The position numbers and the translations under genes were made by a program. The notes beneath the pieces are model-generated. The model searched no databases. It was not told the origin of the DNA and saw only the letters and a list, made by a program, of their open reading frames with translations. 35,512 nucleotides of DNA from an uncultured Collinsella sp. (GTDB lineage Bacteria; Actinomycetota; Coriobacteriia; Coriobacteriales; Coriobacteriaceae): positions 1 to 35,512 of the forward strand of contig UQOJ01000017.1 in assembly GCA_900542635.1 (NCBI GenBank), in the 5' to 3' direction. Positions 7,249 to 14,734 of this stretch are shown here, piece by piece (positions within the stretch are counted from its first letter, which is position 1; each line of letters begins with the position of its first letter).

Positions 7249-8652
7249 TTAGAAGTCGGCGTTGCCCACGGTGCGCGGGTGCGGCAGGACGTCGCGGATG
7301 TTGCCCACGCCGGTCAGATACATGACCAAGCGCTCGAAGCCCAGACCGTAGCCGGCGTGCTTGCAGGAACCGTAGCGGCGCAGGTCAAGGTAGTACTTGT
7401 ACTGCTCGGGATTCATGCCCAGGTCCTTGATGCGGGCCTCGAGCAGATCCAGGCGCTCCTCGCGCTGGGAGCCGCCGATGATCTCGCCGATACCGGGAAC
7501 CAGGCAGTCGGCGGCGGCGACGGTCTTGCCGTCCTCGTTCATGCGCATGTAGAACGCCTTGATCTCGGCCGGGTAGTCGGTCACGAAGGTCGGGCGCTTA
7601 AAGTGCTCCTCGGTCAGGAAGCGCTCGTGCTCGGTCTGCAAGTCGATGCCCCAGCTGACGGGGTAATCAAACTGGTGGCCAGCAGCGACTGCCTGCTCCA
7701 GGATCTCGACGGCCTCGGTGTAGGTAACGCGGGCAAAGTCGGAGTTGGCGACATGGTCCAGGCGCTCGAGCAGACCCTTGTCCACAAACTTGTTGAGCAT
7801 ATTGAGCTCGTCGGGGCAGGTTGCCATGACGTCCTTGAGGACATACTTGAGCATGGCCTCGGCGTTATCCATGTAGTCGTTAAGGTCGGCAAAGGCCATC
7901 TCGGGCTCGATCATCCAAAACTCGGCGGCGTGGCGCGTGGTGTTGGAGTTCTCGGCACGGAAGGTGGGGCCAAAGGTGTACACGTCGCCAAAGGCCATGG
8001 CAAAGTTCTCGGCATTGAGCTGGCCGGACACGGTGAGGCTCGCATGCTTGCCAAAGAAGTCCTGGCTCCAGTCGACCTCGCCGGACTCGGTGAGGGGCGG
8101 ATTTTTGGGGTCGAGCGTGGTCACGCGGAACATCTCGCCGGCGCCCTCGCAGTCACTCGTGGTGATGATGGGGGTGTTGACATAGACAAAGCCCTGCTCC
8201 TGGAAGAAGCGGTGAATGGCGGCTGCGGCAACGGAGCGGATGCGGAACACGGCGCGGAACAGGTTGGTGCGCGGGCGCAGGTGCTGCTGGGTGCGCAGGA
8301 ACTCGACGGTTGCGCGCTTCTTCTGCAGCGGGTAATCCGGGGCGCTGACGCCCTCGACCTCGATGGAGGTGGCAGAAAGCTCGAAAGGCTGGGGCGCATC
8401 GGGGGTCAGCTTGACGGTGCCGGTGCAAATGAGTGCGGCCGAGACGTTTTGATGGGCGATCTCGTCGTAGTTGTCGAGCGCCTCGCGGTTCATGACGACC
8501 TGCAGGTCGCGGAAGCAGCTGCCGTCGTTGAGCGTAACAAAGCCAAAGTTCTTCATGTCGCGGACGGACTTGACCCAGCCGGCGACGGTGACGGTCTGGC
8601 CGCCGAGCGACTCGGCATCGGCATAGAGCTGCGCGATTTTGGTGCGGTTCAC
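7249..8652 (-). CDS. asnS: Asparaginyl-tRNA synthetase
   Basis: Charges tRNA-Asn with asparagine in the cytoplasm. It is a class II synthetase with an N-terminal OB-fold anticodon-binding domain (VTVAGWVKSVRDMKNFGFVTLNDGS). Motif 2 (FRAENSNTTRHAAEFWMIEPEM) and motif 3 (GYGLGFERLVMYLTG) follow. The GTG at 8652 gives 467 residues, matching the usual length of about 466, and it has GGGAGG just upstream. The ATG codons further out (8664, 8688) would add residues and would place that ribosome site inside the gene. Asn rather than Asp specificity is supported by overall similarity and the FWMIEPEMAFADL segment. Confidence 0.95.
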   Translation of the reverse strand: MNRTKIAQLYADAESLGGQTVTVAGWVKSVRDMKNFGFVTLNDGSCFRDLQVVMNREALDNYDEIAHQNVSAALICTGTVKLTPDAPQPFELSATSIEVEGVSAPDYPLQKKRATVEFLRTQQHLRPRTNLFRAVFRIRSVAAAAIHRFFQEQGFVYVNTPIITTSDCEGAGEMFRVTTLDPKNPPLTESGEVDWSQDFFGKHASLTVSGQLNAENFAMAFGDVYTFGPTFRAENSNTTRHAAEFWMIEPEMAFADLNDYMDNAEAMLKYVLKDVMATCPDELNMLNKFVDKGLLERLDHVANSDFARVTYTEAVEILEQAVAAGHQFDYPVSWGIDLQTEHERFLTEEHFKRPTFVTDYPAEIKAFYMRMNEDGKTVAAADCLVPGIGEIIGGSQREERLDLLEARIKDLGMNPEQYKYYLDLRRYGSCKHAGYGLGFERLVMYLTGVGNIRDVLPHPRTVGNADF

Positions 8653-8761
8653 GTATCCTCCCATAACGGTTGAATGATAGTTATCCATACAGTTCGATAT
8701 TCTAGCAGCTCGGCTTATTTGGGCTATACAGATAAGGCATTGGCGGGATGGTTTTTCAAAC

Positions 8762-8794
8762 GAAAAAACGCCCGCGGCCAAATGGTCGCGGGCG
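8762..8794 (-). terminator. Terminator of the PTS IIA gene
   Basis: CGCCCGCGGCC pairs with GGTCGCGGGCG (one G-T wobble) around AAAT. It is followed on the minus strand by TTTTTTC. It lies 40 bp past the IIA stop. Confidence 0.88.
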
Positions 8795-8834
8795 CTTGAC
8801 GAGGTGCCTTTTGGCTGTGTGGCGCGGGGCCTGG

Positions 8835-9398
8835 CTACTTAGTCTTGGCTACCAGCAGCGGGTCGCCAAGCTTGACGAGCGGGTTGCCGCCGATAAGCGT
8901 TCCGGACTCGCCGACATGGTCGATGCTCTTAAGACGATCGAGCTCGGAGACGATGACGGTTACGATGTCCTCGTGACCAGCGGCCTTAATGGCCTCGCGG
9001 TCGAAGCTGATGAGCGGCTGGCCTGCCTTGACCACATCGCCCATCTCGACAAAGCGGGCAAAACCCTTGCCGTTCATTTCCACGGTGCCCAGGCCAACAT
9101 GGATGAACACGCGAAGACCGTCCTCGGTGATCATGCCGATGGAGTGGTTGGTGACGGTGGTGGCGCCGATGCGGCCGTTGGCGGGCGCATAGATGGTGCC
9201 GGTAATGGGCTCGATGCCATAGCCCTGGCCAAGCATGCCCGAGGCGATCGTCTCGTCGGGAACCTCGTTCAGGTTGACGAGCACGCCGTTGACGGGGGCA
9301 TAGATGACGCCTTCGCGGGTGGCGAAGCTTGCTGCGGGCGGAACGGACGCCTCGCCGGTCGAGGTGAAGGTGGACTTAAGCGAATCGAGCAGACCCAT
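8835..9398 (-). CDS. PTS system glucose-type EIIA component
   Basis: A phosphocarrier that passes phosphate from HPr to an EIIB domain, and that can also act as a regulatory protein. The 187-residue protein has the EIIA-Glc beta-sandwich. The phosphorylated histidine lies in VFIHVGLGTVEMNGKGF (His100, equivalent to E. coli His90). The supporting histidine is in NHSIGMITEDG (His85, equivalent to His75). The ATG at 9398 has GGAGG 6 nt upstream; the longer open frame has no ribosome site. It is not fused to EIIB/EIIC and no PTS partner lies nearby, so it probably serves a permease encoded elsewhere. Confidence 0.93.
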   Translation of the reverse strand: MGLLDSLKSTFTSTGEASVPPAASFATREGVIYAPVNGVLVNLNEVPDETIASGMLGQGYGIEPITGTIYAPANGRIGATTVTNHSIGMITEDGLRVFIHVGLGTVEMNGKGFARFVEMGDVVKAGQPLISFDREAIKAAGHEDIVTVIVSELDRLKSIDHVGESGTLIGGNPLVKLGDPLLVAKTK

Positions 9399-9445
9399 AG
9401 TTGCCTCCAACTTAAATAGGCGCATATCGCGCGTTTGGTTTGCCG

Positions 9446-9455
9446 GAAACGTTTC
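9446..9455. promoter_or_regulatory. LacI-type palindrome GAAACGTTTC upstream of EIIA
   Basis: A perfect 10-bp palindrome lies 47 bp before the EIIA start. The GAAACGTTTC core is the common operator form of LacI-family sugar regulators. It is a candidate site for sugar-dependent control of the IIA gene. Confidence 0.5.
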
Positions 9456-9595
9456 ATATGTGTTTCGCGGCTTGGTCAACGCCCCCTATTTTACGCTGCT
9501 CAGCGATACCTCTGAGCTGGGATTATGTGATATATCAGTTGAAGGGAAACTTATTGCTGGTGTGTTTCTGCGCCACGGGTTCAAGTGGGGTACGC

Positions 9596-9623
9596 TTGAA
9601 GGCAAAAAACAAGGGCGCATAAT
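9596..9623 (+). promoter_or_regulatory. Candidate promoter of the alpha/beta hydrolase
   Basis: TTGAAG (9596-9601), a 16-nt spacer and CATAAT (9618-9623) lie 20 bp before the hydrolase start. The match is 4/6 and 5/6 to the sigma-70 boxes. Confidence 0.45.
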
Positions 9624-9642
9624 TTGCGCGAAGGGAGCACAT

Positions 9643-10542
9643 ATGATTGTCGAGAACCATGCGCTGTGGGGCGAGGAGCCGACCGAGGATTATCCGGCGA
9701 CCTTTACGTATCTGGGTGCCGAGCCGCTGCCCGACAAGCCCAATGGCCGCCGCCCCGCGGTGATCATCTGCGGCGGAGGCGGGTTTACGCATATCGCTCC
9801 GCACGAGCAGGACCCGGTGGCGTTTGCATTTTTGGACCGCGGCTACCAGGCCTTTGTGCTCAACTATGTCACGAGTTCTACGGGTGACGTGAGCTTTCCG
9901 CACCCCCAGGCAGATCTTGCCAAGATGGTCGCCACGGTGCGCGCGAATGCCGACGAGTGGCATGTCGACCCCAAGCGCGTGTGCGTCGTGGGCTTTTCTG
10001 CTGGCGGCATGATTTGCGCCTCGCTGGCAACACAGTGGAAGACCGGCCCCTTCGCGGCACTTGCCGGGGCGCGTCCGGACGACATTCGTCCCGATGCCGT
10101 GGTGCTGGGCTATCCATTGCTCGACTTTGCCTATGTGCGCGACATGCAGACGCGCGATCCGCGCATTGACTTGCGCGTGCCCAAGACGGGCGGCAAGACG
10201 GGGCGCGATTTGCTCAACGACTACCTGTCGATGGTGACGGGCGGCGAGGCAACTGACGAGCATCTGGCCGACATCTGCCCCACCACGCATGTTTCGCGCC
10301 AGATGCCACCGACCTTTGTGTGGGGCGTGTCCGACGACAAGACGGCGCCGATCGCGCAGGTCTACCCGTTTGCGCAGCGCATGGCCGAGGAGGGCGTTGC
10401 ATGCGAGATGCACGTCTTCGACCAGGGTGGTCACGGCCTTTCGCTCGGCAACGCCAACACCGCGGTCGACAACGAGGACAAGCAGGTGGCGGTCCGCCCT
10501 TGGATTCGCTTAGCCTTCCGCTTCCTGGAGCGCCATCTGTAA
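9643..10542 (+). CDS. Alpha/beta hydrolase, esterase/acetyl-xylan-esterase-like
   Basis: A predicted carboxylester hydrolase of 299 residues. An oxyanion-hole-like GGGGFTHIAPHEQD occurs near residue 40. The nucleophile elbow GFSAGG carries the catalytic Ser near residue 120. A late Asp region (WGVSDDKTAP) and the catalytic His in DQGGHGLSLGN complete the triad. It resembles the BD-FAE/xylanase-associated esterase group. The start is the ATG at 9643, with GAAGGGAG 8 nt upstream; the open frame extends 113 codons further up but overlaps the divergent EIIA gene. There is no export signal, so it is likely cytoplasmic. The substrate is unknown; deacetylation of imported glycans is a guess. Confidence 0.85.
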   Translation: MIVENHALWGEEPTEDYPATFTYLGAEPLPDKPNGRRPAVIICGGGGFTHIAPHEQDPVAFAFLDRGYQAFVLNYVTSSTGDVSFPHPQADLAKMVATVRANADEWHVDPKRVCVVGFSAGGMICASLATQWKTGPFAALAGARPDDIRPDAVVLGYPLLDFAYVRDMQTRDPRIDLRVPKTGGKTGRDLLNDYLSMVTGGEATDEHLADICPTTHVSRQMPPTFVWGVSDDKTAPIAQVYPFAQRMAEEGVACEMHVFDQGGHGLSLGNANTAVDNEDKQVAVRPWIRLAFRFLERHL

Positions 10543-10571
10543 GAGGACGGGCATCCCAGCCCTTCAATAAC

Positions 10572-10645
10572 TTGCGGTGAAATAGTTCCGATCTGGGGCA
10601 TCAACCAGCCCATCCAGGAACTATTCCACCGCAACTTTGTTTTTG
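10572..10645 (+). repeat. TTGCGGTG palindrome family, copy 1 (terminator-like)
   Basis: The left arm TTGCGGTGAAATAGTTCC (10572-10589) faces the right arm 10617-10634 with a single mismatch around a 27-nt loop. CTTTGTTTTTG follows. It begins 29 nt after the hydrolase stop, so it can act as that gene's terminator. A near-identical, perfect copy lies at 18431-18493. Confidence 0.8.
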
Positions 10646-10842
10646 ATGTCCCGTCCGGAAACTGCACCCCAGTCTCGCCCTTCAAGGTGGGGCACGGTTT
10701 CCCATAGGGCCTCGATTTGGAAGCCACATCCCGTTTCGAGCTCAAATTCTGGGTCGCAGTTTCCCCGAGGGGCCCCGTTGGGAAACTGCGACCCGTTTCG
10801 AGCGGGAATAACGGGACACGCTTTCCGCAAGGGCATCGTTTC
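10646..10842. repeat. CGCAGTTTCC-type intergenic repeat cluster, cluster 1
   Basis: This gene-free stretch between the convergent hydrolase and GntR genes is built from degenerate repeats. CCCGTTTCGAG occurs at 10730 and 10792. GGGTCGCAGTTTCCC (10751-10765) pairs perfectly with GGGAAACTGCGACCC (10780-10794) around a GGGGCCCC core. Degenerate GGAAACTGC and GGTTTCCC copies flank these. The same units recur at 14391-14560. Open frames across it are not credible genes. Confidence 0.75.
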
Positions 10843-11493
10843 CTACCAGACGGTGAACTGGGCGTTTTCTGTGTTCCAATGGACATCGCGAACGTAATCG
10901 CGCACGCCCGTCGCATCTCGTGCTTCGAACAACTCAAGAATATGAGCATGTTCGTTGTTGGCTTTATTGAGCAGCTTACACGCCGTCTCCTGGTCAACAG
11001 TCTCGTAATCGCGCTTGATAAAGCAACGCTCGAGCTGTGAAATCATGTCGCGCAGACGATCGTTGCCACAGCGGTTGAAGTACGTAAGGTGAAAGTCTCG
11101 CTGAATGTCGTCATACTTACGGATGAGACCGCCTTGGATCGCGAGGTCCATGGAGCCGACGAGAAATTTCAGCTGCGTAATATCGTCGTCAGTTAGATTC
11201 GGACAGGCGAGATATGCGGCCTGCCCGTCGAGCGGCCCCATAATCTCAAAGACTTCAACGGCGTTTTGCTGATCGAACCCACGGACGCGGAATCCGCGGC
11301 GGGGGAGATTGTCCAGGTAGCCGTCGCTTGCCAGCTGGATGAGCGCTTCGCGGACCGGTGTGCGCGACACGCCCATGGCATCGCAGATCGCCTGCTCGCT
11401 CAGCCGGTCGCCGGCCGAAAGCTCGCCGGCGTCAATACGGCTCGAAATATAGTCGTATACGTGGTCCTTCAGGGGCCTTCTGAGCGTTTCCAT
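10843..11493 (-). CDS. GntR-family transcriptional regulator with FCD ligand-binding domain
   Basis: A DNA-binding repressor or activator of 216 residues. The N-terminal winged helix (residues 5-70) includes DRLSEQAICDAMGVSRTPVREALIQLASDGYL, the standard FadR/GntR recognition region. The C-terminal all-helical FCD domain has likely metal- or ligand-binding residues in RDFHLTYFNRCGN and NNEHAHILELFEARD. It is divergent from ddaH, with a 255-bp shared upstream region that holds a perfect TTGTATA/TATACAA palindrome. Control of the ddaH-permease unit and of itself is therefore likely. Ribosome site AAGGA lies 10 nt before the ATG. Confidence 0.92.
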   Translation of the reverse strand: METLRRPLKDHVYDYISSRIDAGELSAGDRLSEQAICDAMGVSRTPVREALIQLASDGYLDNLPRRGFRVRGFDQQNAVEVFEIMGPLDGQAAYLACPNLTDDDITQLKFLVGSMDLAIQGGLIRKYDDIQRDFHLTYFNRCGNDRLRDMISQLERCFIKRDYETVDQETACKLLNKANNEHAHILELFEARDATGVRDYVRDVHWNTENAQFTVW

Positions 11494-11640
11494 GAGCCTA
11501 TGTTCCTTAACGGTATATTTCTAAAAGCAAATACGTTTCACTTGAATAGCTCAGTTGAATTATAGAACGACCAGCTAAATCATGCTACTTTGCGCCGATA
11601 CGTAAGAATACGCTTACCGAAGAATATCTACCGTTCAGGA

Positions 11641-11657
11641 TTGTATACAATATACAA
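11641..11657. promoter_or_regulatory. Operator palindrome between gntR and ddaH
   Basis: TTGTATA-CAA-TATACAA is a perfect 7+7 inverted repeat, the form expected for a GntR/FCD dimer. TATACA (11651-11656), 17 nt and TAAGAT (11674-11679) form a candidate ddaH promoter, so the palindrome would cover its -35 box. On the minus strand, TTGTAT and a downstream TATTCT could serve gntR. Confidence 0.6.
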
Positions 11658-11748
11658 AACAGGAAAACCGCCCTAAGATAAAGCCATCGAAAGGAAGGCG
11701 GGCGCGAAGAAGTCCCGCTCTCTGCTAAGAGATCCAAGGAGGATCATC

Positions 11749-12525
11749 ATGACCAAGTTCAGTCACGTCATCATCCGCCGCCCCGGCAAGTCCCTGAGCA
11801 ATGGCATCACGAGTGCCCCCGAGCTTGGCCAGCCCATCTACGAGCGCGCCATCGAGGAGCACTACGATTACGAGCATGCGCTCGAGCAGTGCGGCGTTGA
11901 CGTGTCGGTGCTGCCGGCACTCGAGCAGTATCCCGACAGCTGCTTCGTCGAAGATCCGGCCGTTATCACTCGCTGCGGCGCCATCATTACCAACCCCGGC
12001 GCCGATAGCCGCAACGGCGAGAAGGACGAGATCGAGCCGGCCGTCCGTCGCTTCTTTGACGACGAGCATGTCAAGCACATCGTTTCTCCGGGCACGCTCG
12101 ACGGCGGCGATGTCATGATGGTCGGTGACCATTTCTACGTCGGTCGCTCCGCTCGTACCAACGAAGAGGGCATCCGCCAGTTCTGTGAGATTCTCGAGGG
12201 CTGGGGCCTCGAGGGTTCTGAGGTTCCGCTGGAGGAGGTCCTGCACCTCAAGACGGGCGTCAACTACATCGAGGACAACAACATGCTCGTCTCTGGTGAG
12301 TTCATCGATAAGCCCGACTTTGCCCAGTACAACAAGATCGTCGTGCCCGAGGACGAGGCGTACGGCGCCAACTGCATCTGGGTCAACGGTACGGTCATCG
12401 TTGCCGAGGGCTATCCGACTGTGCTCAAGGCCGTGCAGGATCTGGGCTACAAGACGCTCGTCGTTGACACCTCCGAGTATCGCAAGGTCGACGGCGGCCT
12501 TTCTTGCCTGTCGCTGCGCTTCTAA
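11749..12525 (+). CDS. ddaH: Dimethylarginine dimethylaminohydrolase (DDAH family)
   Basis: Predicted to hydrolyse N-omega-methylated arginines (ADMA, monomethylarginine) to citrulline and methylamines. It belongs to the guanidine-modifying pentein superfamily. The 258-residue length equals that of bacterial DDAH. The active-site His is in HLKTG (His166). The catalytic Cys is in the C-terminal LSCLSLRF (Cys253), which is near-identical to the Pseudomonas enzyme as I recall it. EDPAVI, DGGDVM and ANCIWVN are also typical. AGGAGG lies 6 nt before the ATG. It is followed by a hairpin and then by an APC permease, with a divergent GntR regulator upstream. Related arginine deiminases are longer and have different C-termini, so DDAH is preferred. 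Substrate preference is untested. Confidence 0.87.
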   Translation: MTKFSHVIIRRPGKSLSNGITSAPELGQPIYERAIEEHYDYEHALEQCGVDVSVLPALEQYPDSCFVEDPAVITRCGAIITNPGADSRNGEKDEIEPAVRRFFDDEHVKHIVSPGTLDGGDVMMVGDHFYVGRSARTNEEGIRQFCEILEGWGLEGSEVPLEEVLHLKTGVNYIEDNNMLVSGEFIDKPDFAQYNKIVVPEDEAYGANCIWVNGTVIVAEGYPTVLKAVQDLGYKTLVVDTSEYRKVDGGLSCLSLRF

Positions 12526-12560
12526 CGCGATAGCTGTAACAGTCTGATGATCGCTTGACC

Positions 12561-12600
12561 GATGGCCCGGCACCCGATTCGGGACGTCCGGGCCATCTTT
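12561..12600 (+). terminator. Hairpin between ddaH and the permease gene
   Basis: GATGGCCCGG pairs with CCGGGCCATC (10 bp, 17-nt loop), followed by TTT. It is probably a partial terminator inside the two-gene unit. Confidence 0.65.
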
Positions 12601-12634
12601 CGTTCGATCACATGATGAAGGGGGTGCACATACA

Positions 12635-14098
12635 ATGGCCTCTAAAGCTCAAAATGAAGAGATTATCGACCCTAATGGCCTCGATCTCTTTCGTCTGACC
12701 ATGATGGTCATTACCGCCAGTATTTGTGGCGGCATCTTTTCGCTTGCCGGCGATATGGCAGCAGGTGGGGCAAATACCGGTGCGGTTATCGTCTCGTGGG
12801 GAATTTGCTTTATTGGCGTCTTTGCGCTGATGATGGTGTTCAACGGTTTGTCTCAGGCCCGTCCCGACCTGACCGGCGGCATCTATGCATACGCTGCGGC
12901 CGGTTTTGGCGATTACATTGGATTCAACTCCGCTTGGGGCTACTGGATCAGCGCATGTCTTTCCAACGTGAGCTTTGCGCTCTTGCTGTTTAGCGCGCTG
13001 GGCTATTTCTTCCCTGCGTTTGGCGCGGGTAACAACCTGCTTTCTATCGTTTGCGCCAGCGTGTTTTTGTGGTTCCTTACCGCCCTTGTGCTTCGTGGCG
13101 TTAAGGAGGCTGCGGGCATTAACACGATCGTCACGTTGGCGAAGCTGGTGCCGCTGGGGCTCTTTGTGCTGAGTATCGTGCTCCTGGGTAAGTTCAACGT
13201 CGATATCTTTATGGACAACTTCTGGGGAGAGCCGGCTGGTCCTGGCTTTGGCGAGCAGGTTGTCTCGACCATGATCGCCCTTGTCTGGGTCTTCACGGGC
13301 ATCGAGGGCGCTGTCGTTATCTCGGGCCGTGCAAAGTACGTGCGTGACGTCGGCCGCTCGACGGCGCTCGGATTTGCGGCTGTATTCACGCTGTATCTGA
13401 TCATCTCGATGCTGTCGCTCGGCATTATGCCGCGCGAGGAGATGGCACAGCTTGCAACGCCCTCCATGGCGGGAATTCTCGAGTGCGCAATCGGTCCGGT
13501 TGGTGCTGCCATCGTAAACCTTGGCGTTATCCTTTCGTTGGTCGGCGCGCTGCTGGGCTATGTCATCATTGCGTCCGAGACGCCGTTCGAGGCGGCGCGC
13601 CAGGGATCCTTCCCTCTGGCGTTTGCCAAGACGAACAAGCACGACGCCCCGGTGGTAACGGTTCTCGTGAGCTCCGGCATCACGCAGCTTTTCTTGATCG
13701 TGTCGTATGTGGCGGCGAGCACCTACCAGTTCTTCTATAGCTGCGCGGTCAACACGATTCTGGTTCCGTATGTCTGCTCGGCTGCCTATTACATGGTGAT
13801 TGGCTGGAAGAACGAGCATCTGGACGGGCCGCATGCGCCCAGCGTCGGCAAAGCCCGCTTCTTCGGTACGCTCGGCTTCATCTACACATTGTTCCTGGTG
13901 TGGTCGACGGGTCTTCAGGGCGTTATGATCACGACGATTCTTTTTGCTCCGGCCATTCCCGTTTATATGCTGGGCGAGCGAGGCCGCGGTAAACCGGTGC
14001 TTCCGCATCTGCACGACAAGCTGATCGCAGCGGTGGTCATTGTCGTGGCAATCATTTCGCTGTATCTGCACTTTGCCGGCATTGCGCCGATAGTCTAA
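12635..14098 (+). CDS. APC-family basic amino acid permease/antiporter (ArcD/LysP-like)
   Basis: A membrane transporter of 487 residues with about 12 hydrophobic segments. The APC signature is at the N-terminus (GLDLFRLTMMVITASICGGIF, then GGANTGAVIVSW and LSQARPDLTGGIYAYAAAGFG). It fits the basic amino acid/polyamine antiporter group (APA), which includes arginine:ornithine and lysine carriers. The motif FTGIEGAVVISGRAK in the middle is also typical of that group. It is the second gene after ddaH, so uptake of arginine derivatives or exchange with citrulline is the natural guess. AAGGGGG lies about 10 nt before the ATG. Family high confidence; substrate inferred. Confidence 0.88.
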   Translation: MASKAQNEEIIDPNGLDLFRLTMMVITASICGGIFSLAGDMAAGGANTGAVIVSWGICFIGVFALMMVFNGLSQARPDLTGGIYAYAAAGFGDYIGFNSAWGYWISACLSNVSFALLLFSALGYFFPAFGAGNNLLSIVCASVFLWFLTALVLRGVKEAAGINTIVTLAKLVPLGLFVLSIVLLGKFNVDIFMDNFWGEPAGPGFGEQVVSTMIALVWVFTGIEGAVVISGRAKYVRDVGRSTALGFAAVFTLYLIISMLSLGIMPREEMAQLATPSMAGILECAIGPVGAAIVNLGVILSLVGALLGYVIIASETPFEAARQGSFPLAFAKTNKHDAPVVTVLVSSGITQLFLIVSYVAASTYQFFYSCAVNTILVPYVCSAAYYMVIGWKNEHLDGPHAPSVGKARFFGTLGFIYTLFLVWSTGLQGVMITTILFAPAIPVYMLGERGRGKPVLPHLHDKLIAAVVIVVAIISLYLHFAGIAPIV

Positions 14099-14211
14099 GA
14101 CTGCGGCAGGCTTCATCGCTTGGTAAGCCGACGGAGGCATCGCGTGCCGGTGCCGTCCGGTAATCCATAACTGACGTGGGCCTCTGTAACGTGCCTTTGT
14201 GAGCGCCCACC

Positions 14212-14252
14212 AAGCCCGCGCAGGTGACATTTGTTGCCAGCGCGGGCTTTTG
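14212..14252 (+). terminator. Terminator of the ddaH-permease unit
   Basis: AAGCCCGCGC pairs with GCGCGGGCTT (10 bp) over an 18-nt loop and is followed by TTT. It is the first strong hairpin after the permease stop. Confidence 0.75.
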
Positions 14253-14390
14253 CTGTTGCGGCGAAATGCTGCCGGCAGCTGGGGACGTTCCTATTGTGCC
14301 GGCACCCTGGGACACTCCTTGGATGTTCCGCATGCGACGGAGGGAACGGATCATTTTGTCGAGGGGCGGGCGGCTGTTTTGGTCCTCGGG

Positions 14391-14560
14391 GAAACCGCGT
14401 CCCGTTTCGAGAGCAGATTCCGGGCCGCAGTTTCCCCGAGGGCCCCATTGGGAAATTGCATCCCAGTCTGAGCGCCGATTCCGGGCTGCAGTTTCCGCTA
14501 GATGCCTCAACCGGAAAGCCCATCCCGTTTAGGTGTTCCGGAGTGGGATTCGGTTTCCGC
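14391..14560. repeat. CGCAGTTTCC-type intergenic repeat cluster, cluster 2
   Basis: The units match those of 10646-10842. They include CCCGTTTCGAG at 14401, CCGGGCCGCAGTTTCCCC at 14421, a CCGGGCTGCAGTTTCC copy at 14481, and further GGAAAGCCCATCCCGTTT and GGTTTCCG copies. The arms 14422-14436 and 14450-14464 still face each other, but with three mismatches, so this cluster has decayed more. It fills most of the 636-bp gap between the permease and feoAB. No gene is seen there. Confidence 0.7.
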
Positions 14561-14615
14561 AGCAGGCCCGTCTGGGAGGCAATGGCCCAGAATTCCCCTT
14601 GCACCGATCTGTCGA

Positions 14616-14645
14616 TTGAACATCGTTGCGTGTTCGCGCTATCAT
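14616..14645 (+). promoter_or_regulatory. Promoter of feoAB
   Basis: TTGAAC (14616-14621), an 18-nt spacer and TATCAT (14640-14645). The 5/6 match at -10 and the position directly upstream of tandem palindromic boxes make this the best promoter in the gap. Confidence 0.65.
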
Positions 14646-14659
14646 GCATGGATAAATTG

Positions 14660-14692
14660 GTTAGCCATGGCAAACGGTTAGCCATGGTGAAC
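14660..14692. promoter_or_regulatory. Tandem DtxR/IdeR-like operators before feoAB
   Basis: Two copies of a 16-bp palindromic box lie at a 17-bp spacing: GTTAGCCATGGCAAAC (14660-14675) and GTTAGCCATGGTGAAC (14677-14692). Both have the GTTAGCC half-site seen in DtxR/IdeR iron boxes. They cover the start of the transcript, which fits iron-dependent repression. Confidence 0.65.
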
Positions 14693-14734
14693 ATAAATGC
14701 AACGCCCTGTGGGCGCCGGGGGAGGAACACGGAC

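Noticed and set aside
10646..10842. CRISPR array suspected from recurring GTTTCC units
   Set aside because: Units alternate in orientation, vary in length and sequence, and have no regular spacers; no cas gene is present.
10431..10997. Minus-strand open frame through the repeat cluster and the GntR 3' end
   Set aside because: It overlaps the real hydrolase and GntR genes, and its repeated peptide pattern simply reflects the DNA repeats.
11602..11617. GTAAG-N6-CTTAC near the GntR operator
   Set aside because: Five-base arms are expected by chance; the TTGTATA palindrome nearby is a much better operator.
14231..14734. 168-codon in-frame upstream extension of feoAB
   Set aside because: It spans a terminator, the repeat cluster, the promoter and the operators. 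The FeoA domain begins exactly at the GTG at 14735, which has a ribosome site.
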